64,000 bases of DNA from Actinocatenispora sera (GTDB taxonomy: Bacteria; Actinomycetota; Actinomycetes; Mycobacteriales; Micromonosporaceae). The stretch covers positions 3,100,001 through 3,164,000 of the forward strand of contig NZ_AP023354.1 in NCBI RefSeq assembly GCF_018324685.1, read 5' to 3'. Below the pieces are notes generated by a model, which searched no databases, was not told the DNA's origin, and was given only the letters and a program-made list of their open reading frames with translations. Positions 39,763 through 49,045 of this stretch are shown piece by piece. Position 1 is the first letter of the stretch; each line of letters begins with the position of its first letter. The position numbers and the translations under genes were made by a program.

Positions 39763-41085
39763 ATGACTCCGGCCACGCTGATCTCGCCGGAGCGCCTGGG
39801 CGTGGTGAACCGGATGCGGGTGCTCGCCGCGCTGCACGCCGCCGGGCCGCAGAGCCGGGCGCAGCTCGCCCGTACCTTCCGGGTGTCCCGGGCGACCGTC
39901 GGCACGATCCTGCAACCGTTGCTGGACAGCGGCGTCCTGGTCGAGGCGGCGGCACCGGCCGGCGGCCGAGCGCCCGGGCCGGACCCGCGCCCCGGCGGTG
40001 CGGCGGCCGAGCCGGACGGGCGGCCTGGCGGTCCGGTGGGCGAGCCGGACGGGCGGCCCGGCGCTCCGGCGGCCGAGCCGGGCGCGCGCTTCGGAGGTCG
40101 GGCGGCCGGGTCGGGTGGGCGCTCCGGCGGGAGGCCGCCGCGGCCGGTGTGGTTCTCCGCGTCGGCCCGCTCGATCGGCGCGGTGGAGATCCTGCCCGGC
40201 CGCATCGAGGTGGCGACGGTGTCGCTCGCCGGAGAGATCCGCGCTCGTGCCAGCGCGCCGTACCCGAGGCGCGCGGCCGACCCGGCCGGGTTCGCCGCGG
40301 CGCTGCGGTCCTGCTGCGCCGAAGCGCTCGCCGGCAGCCCGGTGATCGGCGTCGGGATCGCCTCCGCCGGCCTGGTCGACCCGGACGCCGGTCGGCTGGT
40401 CGAGTTGCACGCGGCGCCGGCGCTCGCCGGGTACCGGATCGTACCGGCGCTGCGCGAACTCGTCGGGGCACCCGCCTACCTGGAGCACCACGCCCGGGTA
40501 CAGGCGCTCGGCGACCGCTGGTTCGGGGCCGGCCGCGGCCTCGACACGTTCGCCTCGGTGTCCACCGGCGACAGCGTCGGCGTTGGCGTCGTCCGGCACG
40601 GCGTGGTGCTGTCGGCGCCCGGTGCGGGCAGCGGCGCGCACCTGACCGTCGCCGCCGGCGGCGACCGGTGCGACTGCGGCCGGCGCGGCTGCTGGAAGAC
40701 CGTCGCCACCGTGAGCTGGCTGCGTCGCCGGGCCGCCGTGCTCGGCATCCCCGGCGCCCGCGGTACGACGCTGGCCCGGCTCACCGCCCGCGCCGGCCGC
40801 GGTGACCGGTCGGCGGCCGGGCTGATCGACGAGTACGCGGCGAACCTCGCGCTCGGGTTGGGCAACGTGCAACAGCTGCTCGCCCCCGGCACGTTCATCC
40901 TGCACGGCGACGCGACCGGCGGCGGGCGGCCGTTCGCCGACCGCCTGGCCGGTCACCTGGCCGCGAACTCGCCGTACGGCTCGAGCGCGGCGCTCACCGT
41001 GACGGTCGCCGAACCGGTCCCGGACACCGCCCTGCTCGGTTGCGCCGGCCTGGTGCTGTCCGAGGGCATGGAACTGCTGAGATGA
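39763..41085 (+). CDS. ROK family transcriptional repressor with repeat-expanded linker
   Basis: 440 residues. The N-terminal winged helix (NRMRVLAALHAAGPQSRAQLARTFRVSRATVGTIL) is joined to a ROK sugar-sensing domain. The ROK zinc motif is CDCGRRGC, preceded by an APGAGSGAHLTV segment. The nucleotide/sugar-site residues are partly degenerate, for example HHARVQALGDRW where kinases have an NDANA motif. The linker (about 70-124) is five tandem 11-residue repeats of the EPDGRPG type, encoded by 33-bp repeats. The start ATG has GGGAGGG upstream. It probably represses the divergent dehydratase-like gene. Confidence 0.85.
   Translation: MTPATLISPERLGVVNRMRVLAALHAAGPQSRAQLARTFRVSRATVGTILQPLLDSGVLVEAAAPAGGRAPGPDPRPGGAAAEPDGRPGGPVGEPDGRPGAPAAEPGARFGGRAAGSGGRSGGRPPRPVWFSASARSIGAVEILPGRIEVATVSLAGEIRARASAPYPRRAADPAGFAAALRSCCAEALAGSPVIGVGIASAGLVDPDAGRLVELHAAPALAGYRIVPALRELVGAPAYLEHHARVQALGDRWFGAGRGLDTFASVSTGDSVGVGVVRHGVVLSAPGAGSGAHLTVAAGGDRCDCGRRGCWKTVATVSWLRRRAAVLGIPGARGTTLARLTARAGRGDRSAAGLIDEYAANLALGLGNVQQLLAPGTFILHGDATGGGRPFADRLAGHLAANSPYGSSAALTVTVAEPVPDTALLGCAGLVLSEGMELLR
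39970..40134 (+). repeat. Five 33-bp tandem repeats inside the ROK gene
   Basis: Frame-preserving repeats encode APGPDPRPGGA, AAEPDGRPGGP, VGEPDGRPGAP, AAEPGARFGGR and AAGSGGRSGGR. Unit length is a multiple of three, so copy number can change without breaking the protein. The repeats lie exactly between the DNA-binding and sugar-sensing domains. Confidence 0.85.
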
Positions 41086-41132
41086 GCAGGTGCGTTGTCA
41101 CCACCACGCCCGACCGGCGCGGCGAGAGCCGC

Positions 41133-42200
41133 TCATCGCGCCGCGGCGAGGTTGTGGAAGCGCGGTCGCACCGTCTCCATGCCCGGCGTGTCCCGGCTCG
41201 GGTGCACCCGGTTGGTCAGCAGCACCGCGTACCGGCCGAGGGTGGGGTCGATCCAGATGCTGGTGCCGGTGAACCCGGTGTGCCCGTACGACTCGGGCGA
41301 GCTCAGGTCGCCGAACGGGCTGCCGTGCGGATCGCGGCCCTGCCAACCCAACCCGCGCCGCAGGTTGAGCCGATCGGTGTGCCCGCGGCCCATCAGCGCC
41401 AGCGTCGAGGCAGCCAGCCAGTCGCCGGTCACCGTGGTACCGCCGGACAGCACGGCACGCGCGAGTCGCTCCAGATCGTCGAGCGTGCCGAACAGTCCGG
41501 CATGGCCGGCGACACCGCCCAGCACGACCGCGTTCTCGTCGTGCACGCTGCCCTGCACCACCTCGCCGCGCCACGGGCAGTCCTCGGTGGCCGCGCACCT
41601 GTCCCGATCCGTTGCGGCGGGGCGGAACCCGGTGTCCGGCATGCCGACCGGACCGGTGACCGCCGTCGCCACCAACCGATCCAGCGGCCAGCCGGATGCC
41701 GCCTCGGCGACGAGCCCCAGCACGATGAACCCGGCCGAGCTGTAGTCCACCGCGGTACCCGGTGCGGTGTGCAGCGGCAGCGCCCGTACCGCGGCGAGCA
41801 GCGACTCCCGGTCGCGGTGCTGGCGCCACAACGGTTGCCGGCCCGGCAGGCCCGAGGTGTGGGTCAGCAGTTGCTCGATGGTGACCGGACCGAGCTCGCT
41901 GCCGGCATGGTTGGGCAAGTGCTCGCCGACGGTCTCGGCCAACCCCAGCGCGCCGCGTTCGACCAGCCACAGGGTGGCCAGCGCGACCACCGGCTTGGTC
42001 ACCGACGCCCAGTCCCACAACGTGTCCGGCTGCACCGGCGGGCCGCCCCAGGACAGCGTGCCCAACTGGCCCCGGCGTACCGGGCCGTCGAGGTCACCGA
42101 CCGACCAGGCGGCGCCGGAGAAGATCCGGGCCCGGTGTGCCGCGGTCAGCAGCTCCGCTTCGCTGGCCCGAATCCCGGCCAGCGCCGGCATCGTGTCCAT
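41133..42200 (-). CDS. Serine hydrolase of the beta-lactamase class C/PBP-like family
   Basis: 355 residues. The active-site SxxK is in WASVTKPVVAL. The YxN-equivalent is DYSSAGF (Tyr-Ser-Ser), and the KTG-equivalent is HTGFTGT. No signal peptide is visible, so it is probably cytosolic, unlike a resistance beta-lactamase. Related proteins (YbbE/AmpH-like) act as esterases or D-amino peptidases. The ATG at 42200 has GGAGG nine bases away. It is last in a minus-strand series with CutC, M81 peptidase and a ROK repressor. Confidence 0.87.
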   Translation of the reverse strand: MDTMPALAGIRASEAELLTAAHRARIFSGAAWSVGDLDGPVRRGQLGTLSWGGPPVQPDTLWDWASVTKPVVALATLWLVERGALGLAETVGEHLPNHAGSELGPVTIEQLLTHTSGLPGRQPLWRQHRDRESLLAAVRALPLHTAPGTAVDYSSAGFIVLGLVAEAASGWPLDRLVATAVTGPVGMPDTGFRPAATDRDRCAATEDCPWRGEVVQGSVHDENAVVLGGVAGHAGLFGTLDDLERLARAVLSGGTTVTGDWLAASTLALMGRGHTDRLNLRRGLGWQGRDPHGSPFGDLSSPESYGHTGFTGTSIWIDPTLGRYAVLLTNRVHPSRDTPGMETVRPRFHNLAAAR

Positions 42201-42362
42201 CGTTCCTCCGGTCGGGTGCGCTCTCGCCGCCCACGATAGGCCCGAACCGGGCGGTCGGCGCCGGATCGTGGCACCCGACACCGGCCGGGCGGTCCCGGGT
42301 CGGGTGCGCAGCGCCGGTCCGTGACCGCCGGGGTTCGCGGTGTGCCCAGCGAGCTCACCGGG

Positions 42363-43094
42363 TCAACCGGCGAGCGGGGCGGCGTCCAGCGCGGTACGGG
42401 CGGCGGCGACCACGGCCGGATCGGTGACGAAGTGCGTGTCGTCGTCGGCGCTGCCCAGCGGTACCGCCGGTCCCGCGTGCCGCGCCCTCGTCGCCCGCTT
42501 GGCGGACAGGTGTACCGCGGCCACGCCGGCGGCGACCAGCGCCGGGATGTCGGCGATGCGCACGCCGCCACCGGCCATCAGCTGGATGCCGGGTGCGGCT
42601 GCGGCCATCCGTGCGATGGCGTTCACTCCGGCGCCGGCGGTGGCCGCGCCGCCGGAGGTCAGGATCCGGGTCAGACCGAGCTCGGCGGCCACCGTGGCGG
42701 CGGCGACCGGGTCGGCGGACCGGTCGATCGCCCGGTGCAGCGTCACCCCGGCGGTACCCGCGGCATCGGCCCAGCGCCGGATCGCCTCGGTGTCCAACGC
42801 TCCCGCCTCGGTGAGGGCGCCGACCACCACGCCGGTGGCGCCGGCCGCGAGCACGGTACGTACCTCGGCGGTCATCAGCGCGACCTCGTCGGCGTCGTAG
42901 CGGAAGTCGCCGGGCCGGCAGCGCACCAGCACGTGTACCGGCGGGCCGGCGGCGACCGCGGCCTCGATCAGCGCCTGGGACGGGGTGACTCCGCCCAGTT
43001 CCAGCGCGACGCACAGCTCGACCCGGTCGGCCCCGCCCGCCAGCGCGACCCGGGCACCGGCAGCGCTGGTGACGGCGATCTCCAGGGCGGTCAT
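42363..43094 (-). CDS. cutC: CutC family TIM-barrel protein
   Basis: 243 residues, beginning LEIAVTSAAGARVALAGGADRVELC, then GGVTPSQ, the HVLVRCRPGDF strand and LTSGGAATA, all typical of CutC. The copper-homeostasis name comes from E. coli genetics that has been questioned; the fold suggests an enzyme on a small sugar or amino-acid derivative. Its place between an M81 peptidase and a serine hydrolase supports a catabolic role over copper handling. ATG 43094 is chosen; a start at 43109 would add five residues. Confidence 0.88.
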   Translation of the reverse strand: MTALEIAVTSAAGARVALAGGADRVELCVALELGGVTPSQALIEAAVAAGPPVHVLVRCRPGDFRYDADEVALMTAEVRTVLAAGATGVVVGALTEAGALDTEAIRRWADAAGTAGVTLHRAIDRSADPVAAATVAAELGLTRILTSGGAATAGAGVNAIARMAAAAPGIQLMAGGGVRIADIPALVAAGVAAVHLSAKRATRARHAGPAVPLGSADDDTHFVTDPAVVAAARTALDAAPLAG

Positions 43095-43191
43095 CGCTGC
43101 ACCCCGCACGGTCGGGCAACCGGTCGCGTGCGCGCGCTCGGTCGTCCACGGTGGACGGCCGAGCGCGCCGTGCCGGTCCCCGCGGCCGGGC

Positions 43192-44706
43192 TCACTCGTC
43201 GGCCCCGGACAGCGGCTCGGTCGAGGCGGGGATGATCCGGGCGGTCAGGTCCGGGTCGGCCATGTCGGGATCGAACGGGAACATCGGCCGGCGGATCCGC
43301 CGGTGTCCCAACCGGACCAGGTCCTGGTCGACGCCGCCCGGCGTCAGCGCCATCTTCCAGTCGGCGGCCATCGCGTACAGCTCCGGCTCCAGGTAACCGA
43401 TCTTCACGATCACGATGGCCGCCTCGCGCGGCGCGAGCGACAGGTCGGTGAAGTCGTGCTCGTGGTGGTACGGCTTGCGCAGCTTGGTGAGGATCGCGTA
43501 CACACTGCCCACCCGCAGCACCACCTCCGTTTCCGCGTCCCGGTCGCCGTGCCGGATCGCGTGCACCACCCCGGTCATCGTCAGCGGGCCGGCGTGCCGG
43601 TCGTCCACCTCGGCGCCCGCGGTCACGGTGACGGTTGCGCCGACGCCGGCCTCGACCGCCGCGGCGACCGCCGCCGGGCCCGGAACCGAGGCGTAGATGA
43701 CGGTGGGCCCGCCGTCGCCGAACTCGGGCCGGGCCAGTAGCTCGGTCAGCCCCCACGTCACGTCGCCGGCACCGCCCGCGGTCGGGTTGTCCCCGGTGTC
43801 GGAGACGAAGTACGGTCGGGCGTCGCTGGCGAGCGCCGCGTCCAGGCACTCGTCGTACGTGCCGGTCGGCGCCACGAAGTCGAAGTCGCGCCGGGCCGCC
43901 CAGAACCCGCGGGCCAGCCGCTCCGCCCCGGCGGCGACGGCGTTCTCGTCGGGTCCGGTCACCACCACGGCGGCCCGGTTGCGCGGCTCGTCGGCCCAGG
44001 CGTACCCGACCCAGATCGCCGCGTCGGTCACCCCGTCGGCGGCCTCCACCTCCGACACCGCGGCGTAGACGGACTTCGCCGGTTCGATCCGGGTGGAGGT
44101 CTGCTCGCCGGCCAGCAGCACCGGTACCGGCACCCACGCCTTGATCGGCCGGTCCGCGCCGGAGTGCAGCAGCCGCACCAGGTTGCGGGCGGCGCGCTCC
44201 TTGGTCTCCATGTGGTCCTCGTGCGGCGCCATCCGGTAGCAGGTGATCAGATCGCTGCGGTGCGCCAGCTCGCGCGAGACGTTGCCGTGCAGGTCCATCG
44301 AGGTCGACACCATCACGTCCGGGCCGATCACGTCCCGGATCCGGCGCAGCAGCAACGCTTCGGCGTCGTCGATGCCCTCCACCGTCATCGCCCCGTGGAT
44401 GTCGTACCAGAGCCCGTCCAGGTGCGGCATCGCCGCGAGCCGGGCGAGCAGGTCCGCCGACAGCTCCTCGAACGCGGCCGCCGTGGCCATCCCGCCCGGC
44501 AGCGACTTGCCCACCAGCGCGCCGCGCCAGTCGGCCGCCGCCCGCAGCGGCTTGCCGTCGGCGAGGAACGGGTACCGGGTGAGTACCTCGGCGTCGCGCT
44601 GCGGGTGGAACGCCGGCGCCTCGGTGCGGGCCGGCGAGAACGTCGACGACTCGATCCCGAGCCCGGCGATGGCGATGACGGGATGCTCGATCGGGGTGCG
44701 GGACAT
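43192..44706 (-). CDS. M81 family metallopeptidase (MlrC-like)
   Basis: 504 residues, the normal length for MlrC. The start IAIAGLGIESSTFSPARTEAPAF is the family signature, and the metal site is expected from WYDIHGAM and SMDLHGNVS, with MAPHEDHMET further on. The C-terminal domain has VSDTGDNPTAGGAGDVTW. MlrC finishes the breakdown of linearised microcystin in Sphingomonas, but most relatives stand beside peptide transporters and act on unknown small peptides. Here it is followed by cutC and the serine hydrolase, and a Dpp-type transporter is divergent nearby. Confidence 0.9.
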   Translation of the reverse strand: MSRTPIEHPVIAIAGLGIESSTFSPARTEAPAFHPQRDAEVLTRYPFLADGKPLRAAADWRGALVGKSLPGGMATAAAFEELSADLLARLAAMPHLDGLWYDIHGAMTVEGIDDAEALLLRRIRDVIGPDVMVSTSMDLHGNVSRELAHRSDLITCYRMAPHEDHMETKERAARNLVRLLHSGADRPIKAWVPVPVLLAGEQTSTRIEPAKSVYAAVSEVEAADGVTDAAIWVGYAWADEPRNRAAVVVTGPDENAVAAGAERLARGFWAARRDFDFVAPTGTYDECLDAALASDARPYFVSDTGDNPTAGGAGDVTWGLTELLARPEFGDGGPTVIYASVPGPAAVAAAVEAGVGATVTVTAGAEVDDRHAGPLTMTGVVHAIRHGDRDAETEVVLRVGSVYAILTKLRKPYHHEHDFTDLSLAPREAAIVIVKIGYLEPELYAMAADWKMALTPGGVDQDLVRLGHRRIRRPMFPFDPDMADPDLTARIIPASTEPLSGADE

Positions 44707-44751
44707 GGCTCTCCAACGTTGTTCGGGCGGGTTCGGTACGGCGGTGCGCAG

Positions 44752-45963
44752 CTAGCGGGCGGTGCGGGTGGCGCGAATCGGCGCGGCGGGCGGTGCGGCG
44801 GACATGGTGGCCAGGGTGCGTTCGAGGGCGTGCTGCAGGGCGGCCTGGCCGGCGCCGACCAGCCCGGCGTTCGCGCCGAGGCTGACCCGCTCGATCACCA
44901 GGTGCGTGGTGGCGAGCGGGTGGCAGCCCTCGTACAGCTGGCTGCGTACCGCGGCGACCAGCGGGTCCAATGTGGACAGTATGCCGCCGAGGTAGACCGC
45001 GTCCGGGTTGAAGAAGTTGACGTTCGCGGCGAGCACCTCGCCCAGGTACTTGCCGGCCCGGCGGACCGCGCCGGTCGCCTCCGGGTCGGCCTCCTTGGCC
45101 AGCCGGACCACGTCCTCCAGCGAGCGGATCTCGGGCCGGGCGGCGCTCAGCTCGCGGACCAGGGTGGCGCCCGAGGCGACGGTCTCCAGGCAGCCGGTGT
45201 TGCCGCAGCCGCACGGCTTGTCGCCGGCGGCGTCGATGCGCACGTGGGTGATCTCGCCGGCCACCCCGGCCGCGCCGCGGTAGAGCCGGCCGTCGACGAT
45301 GATGCCGGTACCGATGGCCGAACCGACCTTCACCGTGATCGACTGGCGCTGCTCCGGCGGTCGCACCGCGTGCTCGCCGAGCGCCATGCTGTTCGCGTCG
45401 TTCTCGCTCACCGCGGGCAGGCCGAACCGTTCCTCCAGCCACTCGGTGACCGGGAACTCGTTCCAGCCGGGCATCCGGGACGGCAGCGTGACGGTGCCGG
45501 TGGCCGGGTCGACCGGGCCGGGCAGCGACAGGCCCACCCCGCGCAGCCGCTCCCGCCCGCGCGCCTCGGCCAGCGATTCCAGCGTGTCGGCCAGCAGCGG
45601 CAGCGCCACCTCGGGGCCCTCGCCGACGGCGAACGGCACCGTCGTCGCGTCGGCGAGCGTGCCGCCGGGCAGCACCACGCCGACCCGGGCGTGCCGGCCG
45701 CCGACGTCGGCGGCAACCGCGAACTCGTCGGTACTGCCCAGCCGCAGCACCTTGCGCGGCCGGCCGCCGGTGGAGGACTGGGTGCCCTGCTCGGCGATCA
45801 GGCCGCGCTCGACGAGCTGGCCGACCGCGGTCGAGATGGTCGACGGCGCGGCGCCGAGCAGCGCGGCGAGCTCGGTGCGCGACGAGGCGCGCCCGGCGGC
45901 GACCAGCTCCAGCACGCGCGCCACGAGCGGCGGCGATCCGGCGCGTGCACTTTTTTCAGTCAT
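44752..45963 (-). CDS. ROK family transcriptional regulator
   Basis: 403 residues: winged helix (SRTELAALLGAAPSTISTAVGQLVERG), then a ROK domain with VAADVGGRHARVGVV, VSENDANSMALGEH and the zinc motif CGCGNTGCLETVASG. The sensing domain is well preserved. The start ATG lies next to an ACTTT...AAAGT inverted repeat. It is the first gene of the minus-strand group with M81, cutC and serine hydrolase, and is divergent from the peptide ABC operon, so it probably regulates both. Confidence 0.9.
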   Translation of the reverse strand: MTEKSARAGSPPLVARVLELVAAGRASSRTELAALLGAAPSTISTAVGQLVERGLIAEQGTQSSTGGRPRKVLRLGSTDEFAVAADVGGRHARVGVVLPGGTLADATTVPFAVGEGPEVALPLLADTLESLAEARGRERLRGVGLSLPGPVDPATGTVTLPSRMPGWNEFPVTEWLEERFGLPAVSENDANSMALGEHAVRPPEQRQSITVKVGSAIGTGIIVDGRLYRGAAGVAGEITHVRIDAAGDKPCGCGNTGCLETVASGATLVRELSAARPEIRSLEDVVRLAKEADPEATGAVRRAGKYLGEVLAANVNFFNPDAVYLGGILSTLDPLVAAVRSQLYEGCHPLATTHLVIERVSLGANAGLVGAGQAALQHALERTLATMSAAPPAAPIRATRTAR

Positions 45964-46227
45964 GCAGAAAGTATCTTCCTCGACGGTCCGGCTGGCGGTT
46001 CACAGTACGCCGCTCGGCCGCTCGGTGGGAGAGCGGGCAGCCGTGCGAAGGGCTTTGTTCGGACCGGCTTGACCTGCAAAAACGCCCATCGAGGCAGCTT
46101 GCTGCCCGGCGCTGTCTTATTTCGGGACCGCAGAAACCGACTTGTTACGGTGCACCATCTGTTTTTTCGGCAGGGGCCCGCGTTCACTGGCCAGCGTTCC
46201 CCTGGAGTTCACTTTCGAGGAGTGACG
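45964..46227. promoter_or_regulatory. Divergent promoter region of the M81/Dpp locus
   Basis: 264 bases, AT-richer than the flanks, between the ROK gene and the peptide-binding protein gene. An inverted repeat ACTTT (45949-45953) / AAAGT (45968-45972) overlaps the ROK start codon and may be its operator. TTGACC near 46069 is a possible plus-strand -35, but no convincing -10 was found at the right distance. Confidence 0.45.
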
Positions 46228-48036
46228 ATGTCCTTCCGCCGCATGGCGGCCCGCCGCCGCTTCGCGCTCGCCGCCGGCGCTGCCGTCGCGGCGAGCGCGC
46301 TGCTCGCCGGCTGTACCGGGACGAGCAGCTCGTCGTCCGGGTCGTCGGACTCGATCAACTACGCGCTGCCCGCCAACTTCACGCCGAACTGGCTGCTGCC
46401 GATCGGCACGGCGGCGCACCTGAACACCAACAACGGCTCCATCGCCGCGGCGCTGTGGGAGCCGCTCGTCGCCTACGACGGGTCCACCGGCAAGGTCCGC
46501 TGGAACAAGAAGGGCTCGATCGCGACCGCCGCCGACTTCGCCTCGGACGGCAAGAGCGTCACCATCACGCTCGGCGACCGGCACTGGAGCGACGGCAAGG
46601 CGATCACCAGCCGCGACGTCGAGTTCTGGTACAACCTGATCACGGTCAACAAGAAGCAGTACGCGAGCTACAGCCCGGGCAAGGCGCCGGACAACTGGAC
46701 CTCGCTGAAGGCCACCGACGACCGGCACTTCACGATCACGTTCGACAAGGCGTACAACGCGCAGTGGATGCTCGCCAACGAGCTGAGCCTGATCAAGCCG
46801 CTGCCGCAGCACGCCTGGGACAAGACCTCCGCCTCGGCGAAGGTGAGCGACGCGGACCGCACCGCGGCCGGCGCGAAGCAGGTCTGGGCCTACCTCAACG
46901 ACGCGGGCAAGGACATCTCGAAGTACGCGTCGAGCCCACTGTGGAAGACCGTCAGCGGCCCGTACACGGTGAAGTCGTTCTCCACCGCCGGCAAGGTCGT
47001 GCTGACCGCGAACCCGAAGTACGACGGCGGTGAGAAGGCCGGTATCAAGACCGTCAACCTGCTGCCGTTCACCACCAGCACCGCGGAGACCAACGCGCTG
47101 CGCGCCGGTACCGTCGACTACGGCTACATCGATCCGGGCGACCTGGACCAGAAGCAGTCGTTCGCCTCCCGCGGCTACAGCGTCAAGCCGTGGACCGGCT
47201 GGGCGATCACCTACATGCCGTACAACTTCAACAACCCGACCATGGGGCCGGTGTTCAAGCAGCTGTACGCGCGGCAGGCGATCCAGCGCTCCATCGACCA
47301 GGACGGCCTGGTCAAGGCGATCTTCAACGGCACCGCAACCCCGGGGTACGGCCCGATCCCGCAGGGGCAGGAGTCGGACTACGTGTCCGACGTGCAGAAG
47401 AACAACCCGTACCCGTTCGACACCGCGGCGGCGACCAAGCTGCTCACCGACCACGGCTGGACCAAGCAGAACGGCGTGATGGTCTGCACCAAGCCGGGCA
47501 GCGGCGCGGACCAGTGCGGCAGCGGCGTCAAGGCCGGCACCCAGTTCGCCATGGAGGTGCTGTCCCAGTCCGGCTCCACCGTGACCGACAACGAGATGAG
47601 CGCGATCCAGTCCTCGCTCGCGAAGACCGGCATCAAGTTCTCCATCCGTACCGCGCCGGTCAACTCGGTGCTGTCCCAGACCCCGCAGTGCAAGGCCAGC
47701 CAGTCGATCTGCAAGTGGGACCTGTCCTACTTCGGCACCGCGGGCAGCTGGTACTTCCCGGCGTTCCCGACCGGCGACTCGCTGTTCGCCTCGAGCGGTG
47801 GCTCGAACTTCGGCAACTACAGCAATCCGGACGTGGACAAGCTGATCAACAAGACCACCACGTCGAACGACCCGAGCGCGATGCAGGACTACAGCGCCGC
47901 GCTGGCCAAGGATCTGCCGGTGATCTGGCTGCCCGAGCCGGACTACCAGATCTCGGTGGTCAAGAACGGCCTGGGCGGTTTCAGCCAGGACTCGCTGGCG
48001 AACTTCCACCCGGCCCAGTGGAAGTGGACGAAGTAG
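46228..48036 (+). CDS. Peptide ABC transporter substrate-binding lipoprotein (family 5)
   Basis: 602 residues. Lipoprotein signal: basic start (FRRMAARRRF), hydrophobic stretch and lipobox LLAGC near residue 31. The DppA/OppA-type fold is indicated by AALWEPLVAYDG, RHWSDGKAITSRDVEFWYN and VFKQLYARQAIQRSIDQDGLVKAIF. It captures oligopeptides or similar ligands outside the membrane and hands them to the permeases encoded next. The ATG has GAGGAG at good distance. The gene heads an operon running to 52613. Confidence 0.9.
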   Translation: MSFRRMAARRRFALAAGAAVAASALLAGCTGTSSSSSGSSDSINYALPANFTPNWLLPIGTAAHLNTNNGSIAAALWEPLVAYDGSTGKVRWNKKGSIATAADFASDGKSVTITLGDRHWSDGKAITSRDVEFWYNLITVNKKQYASYSPGKAPDNWTSLKATDDRHFTITFDKAYNAQWMLANELSLIKPLPQHAWDKTSASAKVSDADRTAAGAKQVWAYLNDAGKDISKYASSPLWKTVSGPYTVKSFSTAGKVVLTANPKYDGGEKAGIKTVNLLPFTTSTAETNALRAGTVDYGYIDPGDLDQKQSFASRGYSVKPWTGWAITYMPYNFNNPTMGPVFKQLYARQAIQRSIDQDGLVKAIFNGTATPGYGPIPQGQESDYVSDVQKNNPYPFDTAAATKLLTDHGWTKQNGVMVCTKPGSGADQCGSGVKAGTQFAMEVLSQSGSTVTDNEMSAIQSSLAKTGIKFSIRTAPVNSVLSQTPQCKASQSICKWDLSYFGTAGSWYFPAFPTGDSLFASSGGSNFGNYSNPDVDKLINKTTTSNDPSAMQDYSAALAKDLPVIWLPEPDYQISVVKNGLGGFSQDSLANFHPAQWKWTK

Positions 48037-48039
48037 TCC

Positions 48040-48999
48040 ATGGCGACGCTGTGGTACCTGGTTCGGCGCGTGGCGCAGGCGGTGCTGGTGATCTTCCTGG
48101 TCACCATCGTGGTCTTCGCGCTGCTCCACGCGCTGCCGGGCGGGCCTGCGCGCGGCATCCTGGGCGCGCAGGCCACCGCCCAGCAGATCGCGACGTTCAA
48201 CCACGAGCAGGGGCTGGACAAACCCGTTGTCGCGCAGTACTTCTACTACCTGCGCACGCTGCTGCACGGTGACCTCGGCACCTCGTACACGTTGAACGAG
48301 CCGGTGTCGACGCTGATCGTGCAGCGGCTGCCCAAGACGCTGGTGTTGACGGTGCTGTCGGCGGTTCTGGGGCTGCTGCTCGCGATCCCGCTCGGCATGT
48401 GGCAGGCGGTGCGGCGCAACAAGCCGTTCGACTACGCGATCACCACGCTCAGCTTCGTCGCCTACGCGACCCCGGTGTACTTCTTCGGGCTGATCCTGGT
48501 GCTGGTGTTCAGTCAGGCGCTGCGCTGGTTCCCGTCCCAGGCGCCGCAGGGCGACACGCTCGGGCAGGTGCTCGCCAACCCGGCCGGGCTGGTCCTGCCG
48601 GTCGTCGCCGGCGCCGCCTCGATGGTGGCGGTGTTCAGCCGGTACATGCGCTCGGCGACGCTGGAGAACCTGGCCGAGGACTACGTGCGTACCGCGAGGG
48701 CCGGTGGCGCCGGGCAGCGCGCGATCCTGTGGCGGCACGTGTTCCGCAACTCACTGACCCCGGTCGTTGCGATGCTCGGCTACTACATCCCGGTGCTGTT
48801 CGGCGGGGCGCTCGTGGTCGAGCAGCTGTTCAACTATCCGGGCATGGGGCTGCTGTTCTGGAGCGCCGCGCAGTCGTCGGACTATCCGGTACTGCTCGGC
48901 TGCGTCCTGGTCATCTCGGTGGCCACCGTGATCGGCACCCTGCTCGCCGACATCGCGCAGCGCATCATCGACCCCCGAGTCGTGGCGGGAAAGTCATGA
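48040..48999 (+). CDS. Peptide ABC transporter permease (DppB-like)
   Basis: 319 residues with six membrane helices. It begins TLWYLVRRVAQAVLVIFLVTIVVFALLH, typical of DppB/OppB. The cytoplasmic EAA loop is seen as YVRTARAGGAGQRAILWRHVFRNSLTPVV. It starts 3 bases after the binding-protein stop, so it is translationally linked. It pairs with the DppC-like permease encoded next. Confidence 0.92.
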   Translation: MATLWYLVRRVAQAVLVIFLVTIVVFALLHALPGGPARGILGAQATAQQIATFNHEQGLDKPVVAQYFYYLRTLLHGDLGTSYTLNEPVSTLIVQRLPKTLVLTVLSAVLGLLLAIPLGMWQAVRRNKPFDYAITTLSFVAYATPVYFFGLILVLVFSQALRWFPSQAPQGDTLGQVLANPAGLVLPVVAGAASMVAVFSRYMRSATLENLAEDYVRTARAGGAGQRAILWRHVFRNSLTPVVAMLGYYIPVLFGGALVVEQLFNYPGMGLLFWSAAQSSDYPVLLGCVLVISVATVIGTLLADIAQRIIDPRVVAGKS

Positions 49000-49045
49000 C
49001 CAACGTTGCCTGCGGTACAAGCAATCCGAACCGGGAGGTGCGCTC

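Noticed and set aside
39692-40471. In-frame 260-codon upstream extension of the dehydratase-like gene
   Set aside because: It would run antisense through the divergent ROK gene and across its promoter, and its translation is Arg/Pro repeats. GTG 39691 with AAGGG gives the family's normal N-terminus.
41133-42200. Secreted beta-lactamase conferring resistance
   Set aside because: No signal peptide, and the motif set (YSS, HTG) fits esterase/peptidase-type relatives. Its place with CutC and M81 suggests catabolism.
42363-43094. Link between CutC and the CopC-CopD/YcnI copper genes
   Set aside because: They are 6 kb apart in different transcription units. CutC's neighbours are catabolic, and the copper role of CutC is itself doubtful.
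44164-46227. Long plus-strand extension upstream of the peptide-binding lipoprotein (688 extra codons)
   Set aside because: Antisense to the M81 and ROK genes. The lipoprotein signal peptide and GAGGAG site fix the start at 46228.
46117-48738. An 873-codon minus-strand open frame
   Set aside because: Antisense to the peptide-binding lipoprotein and DppB-like permease genes, both with strong family signatures.
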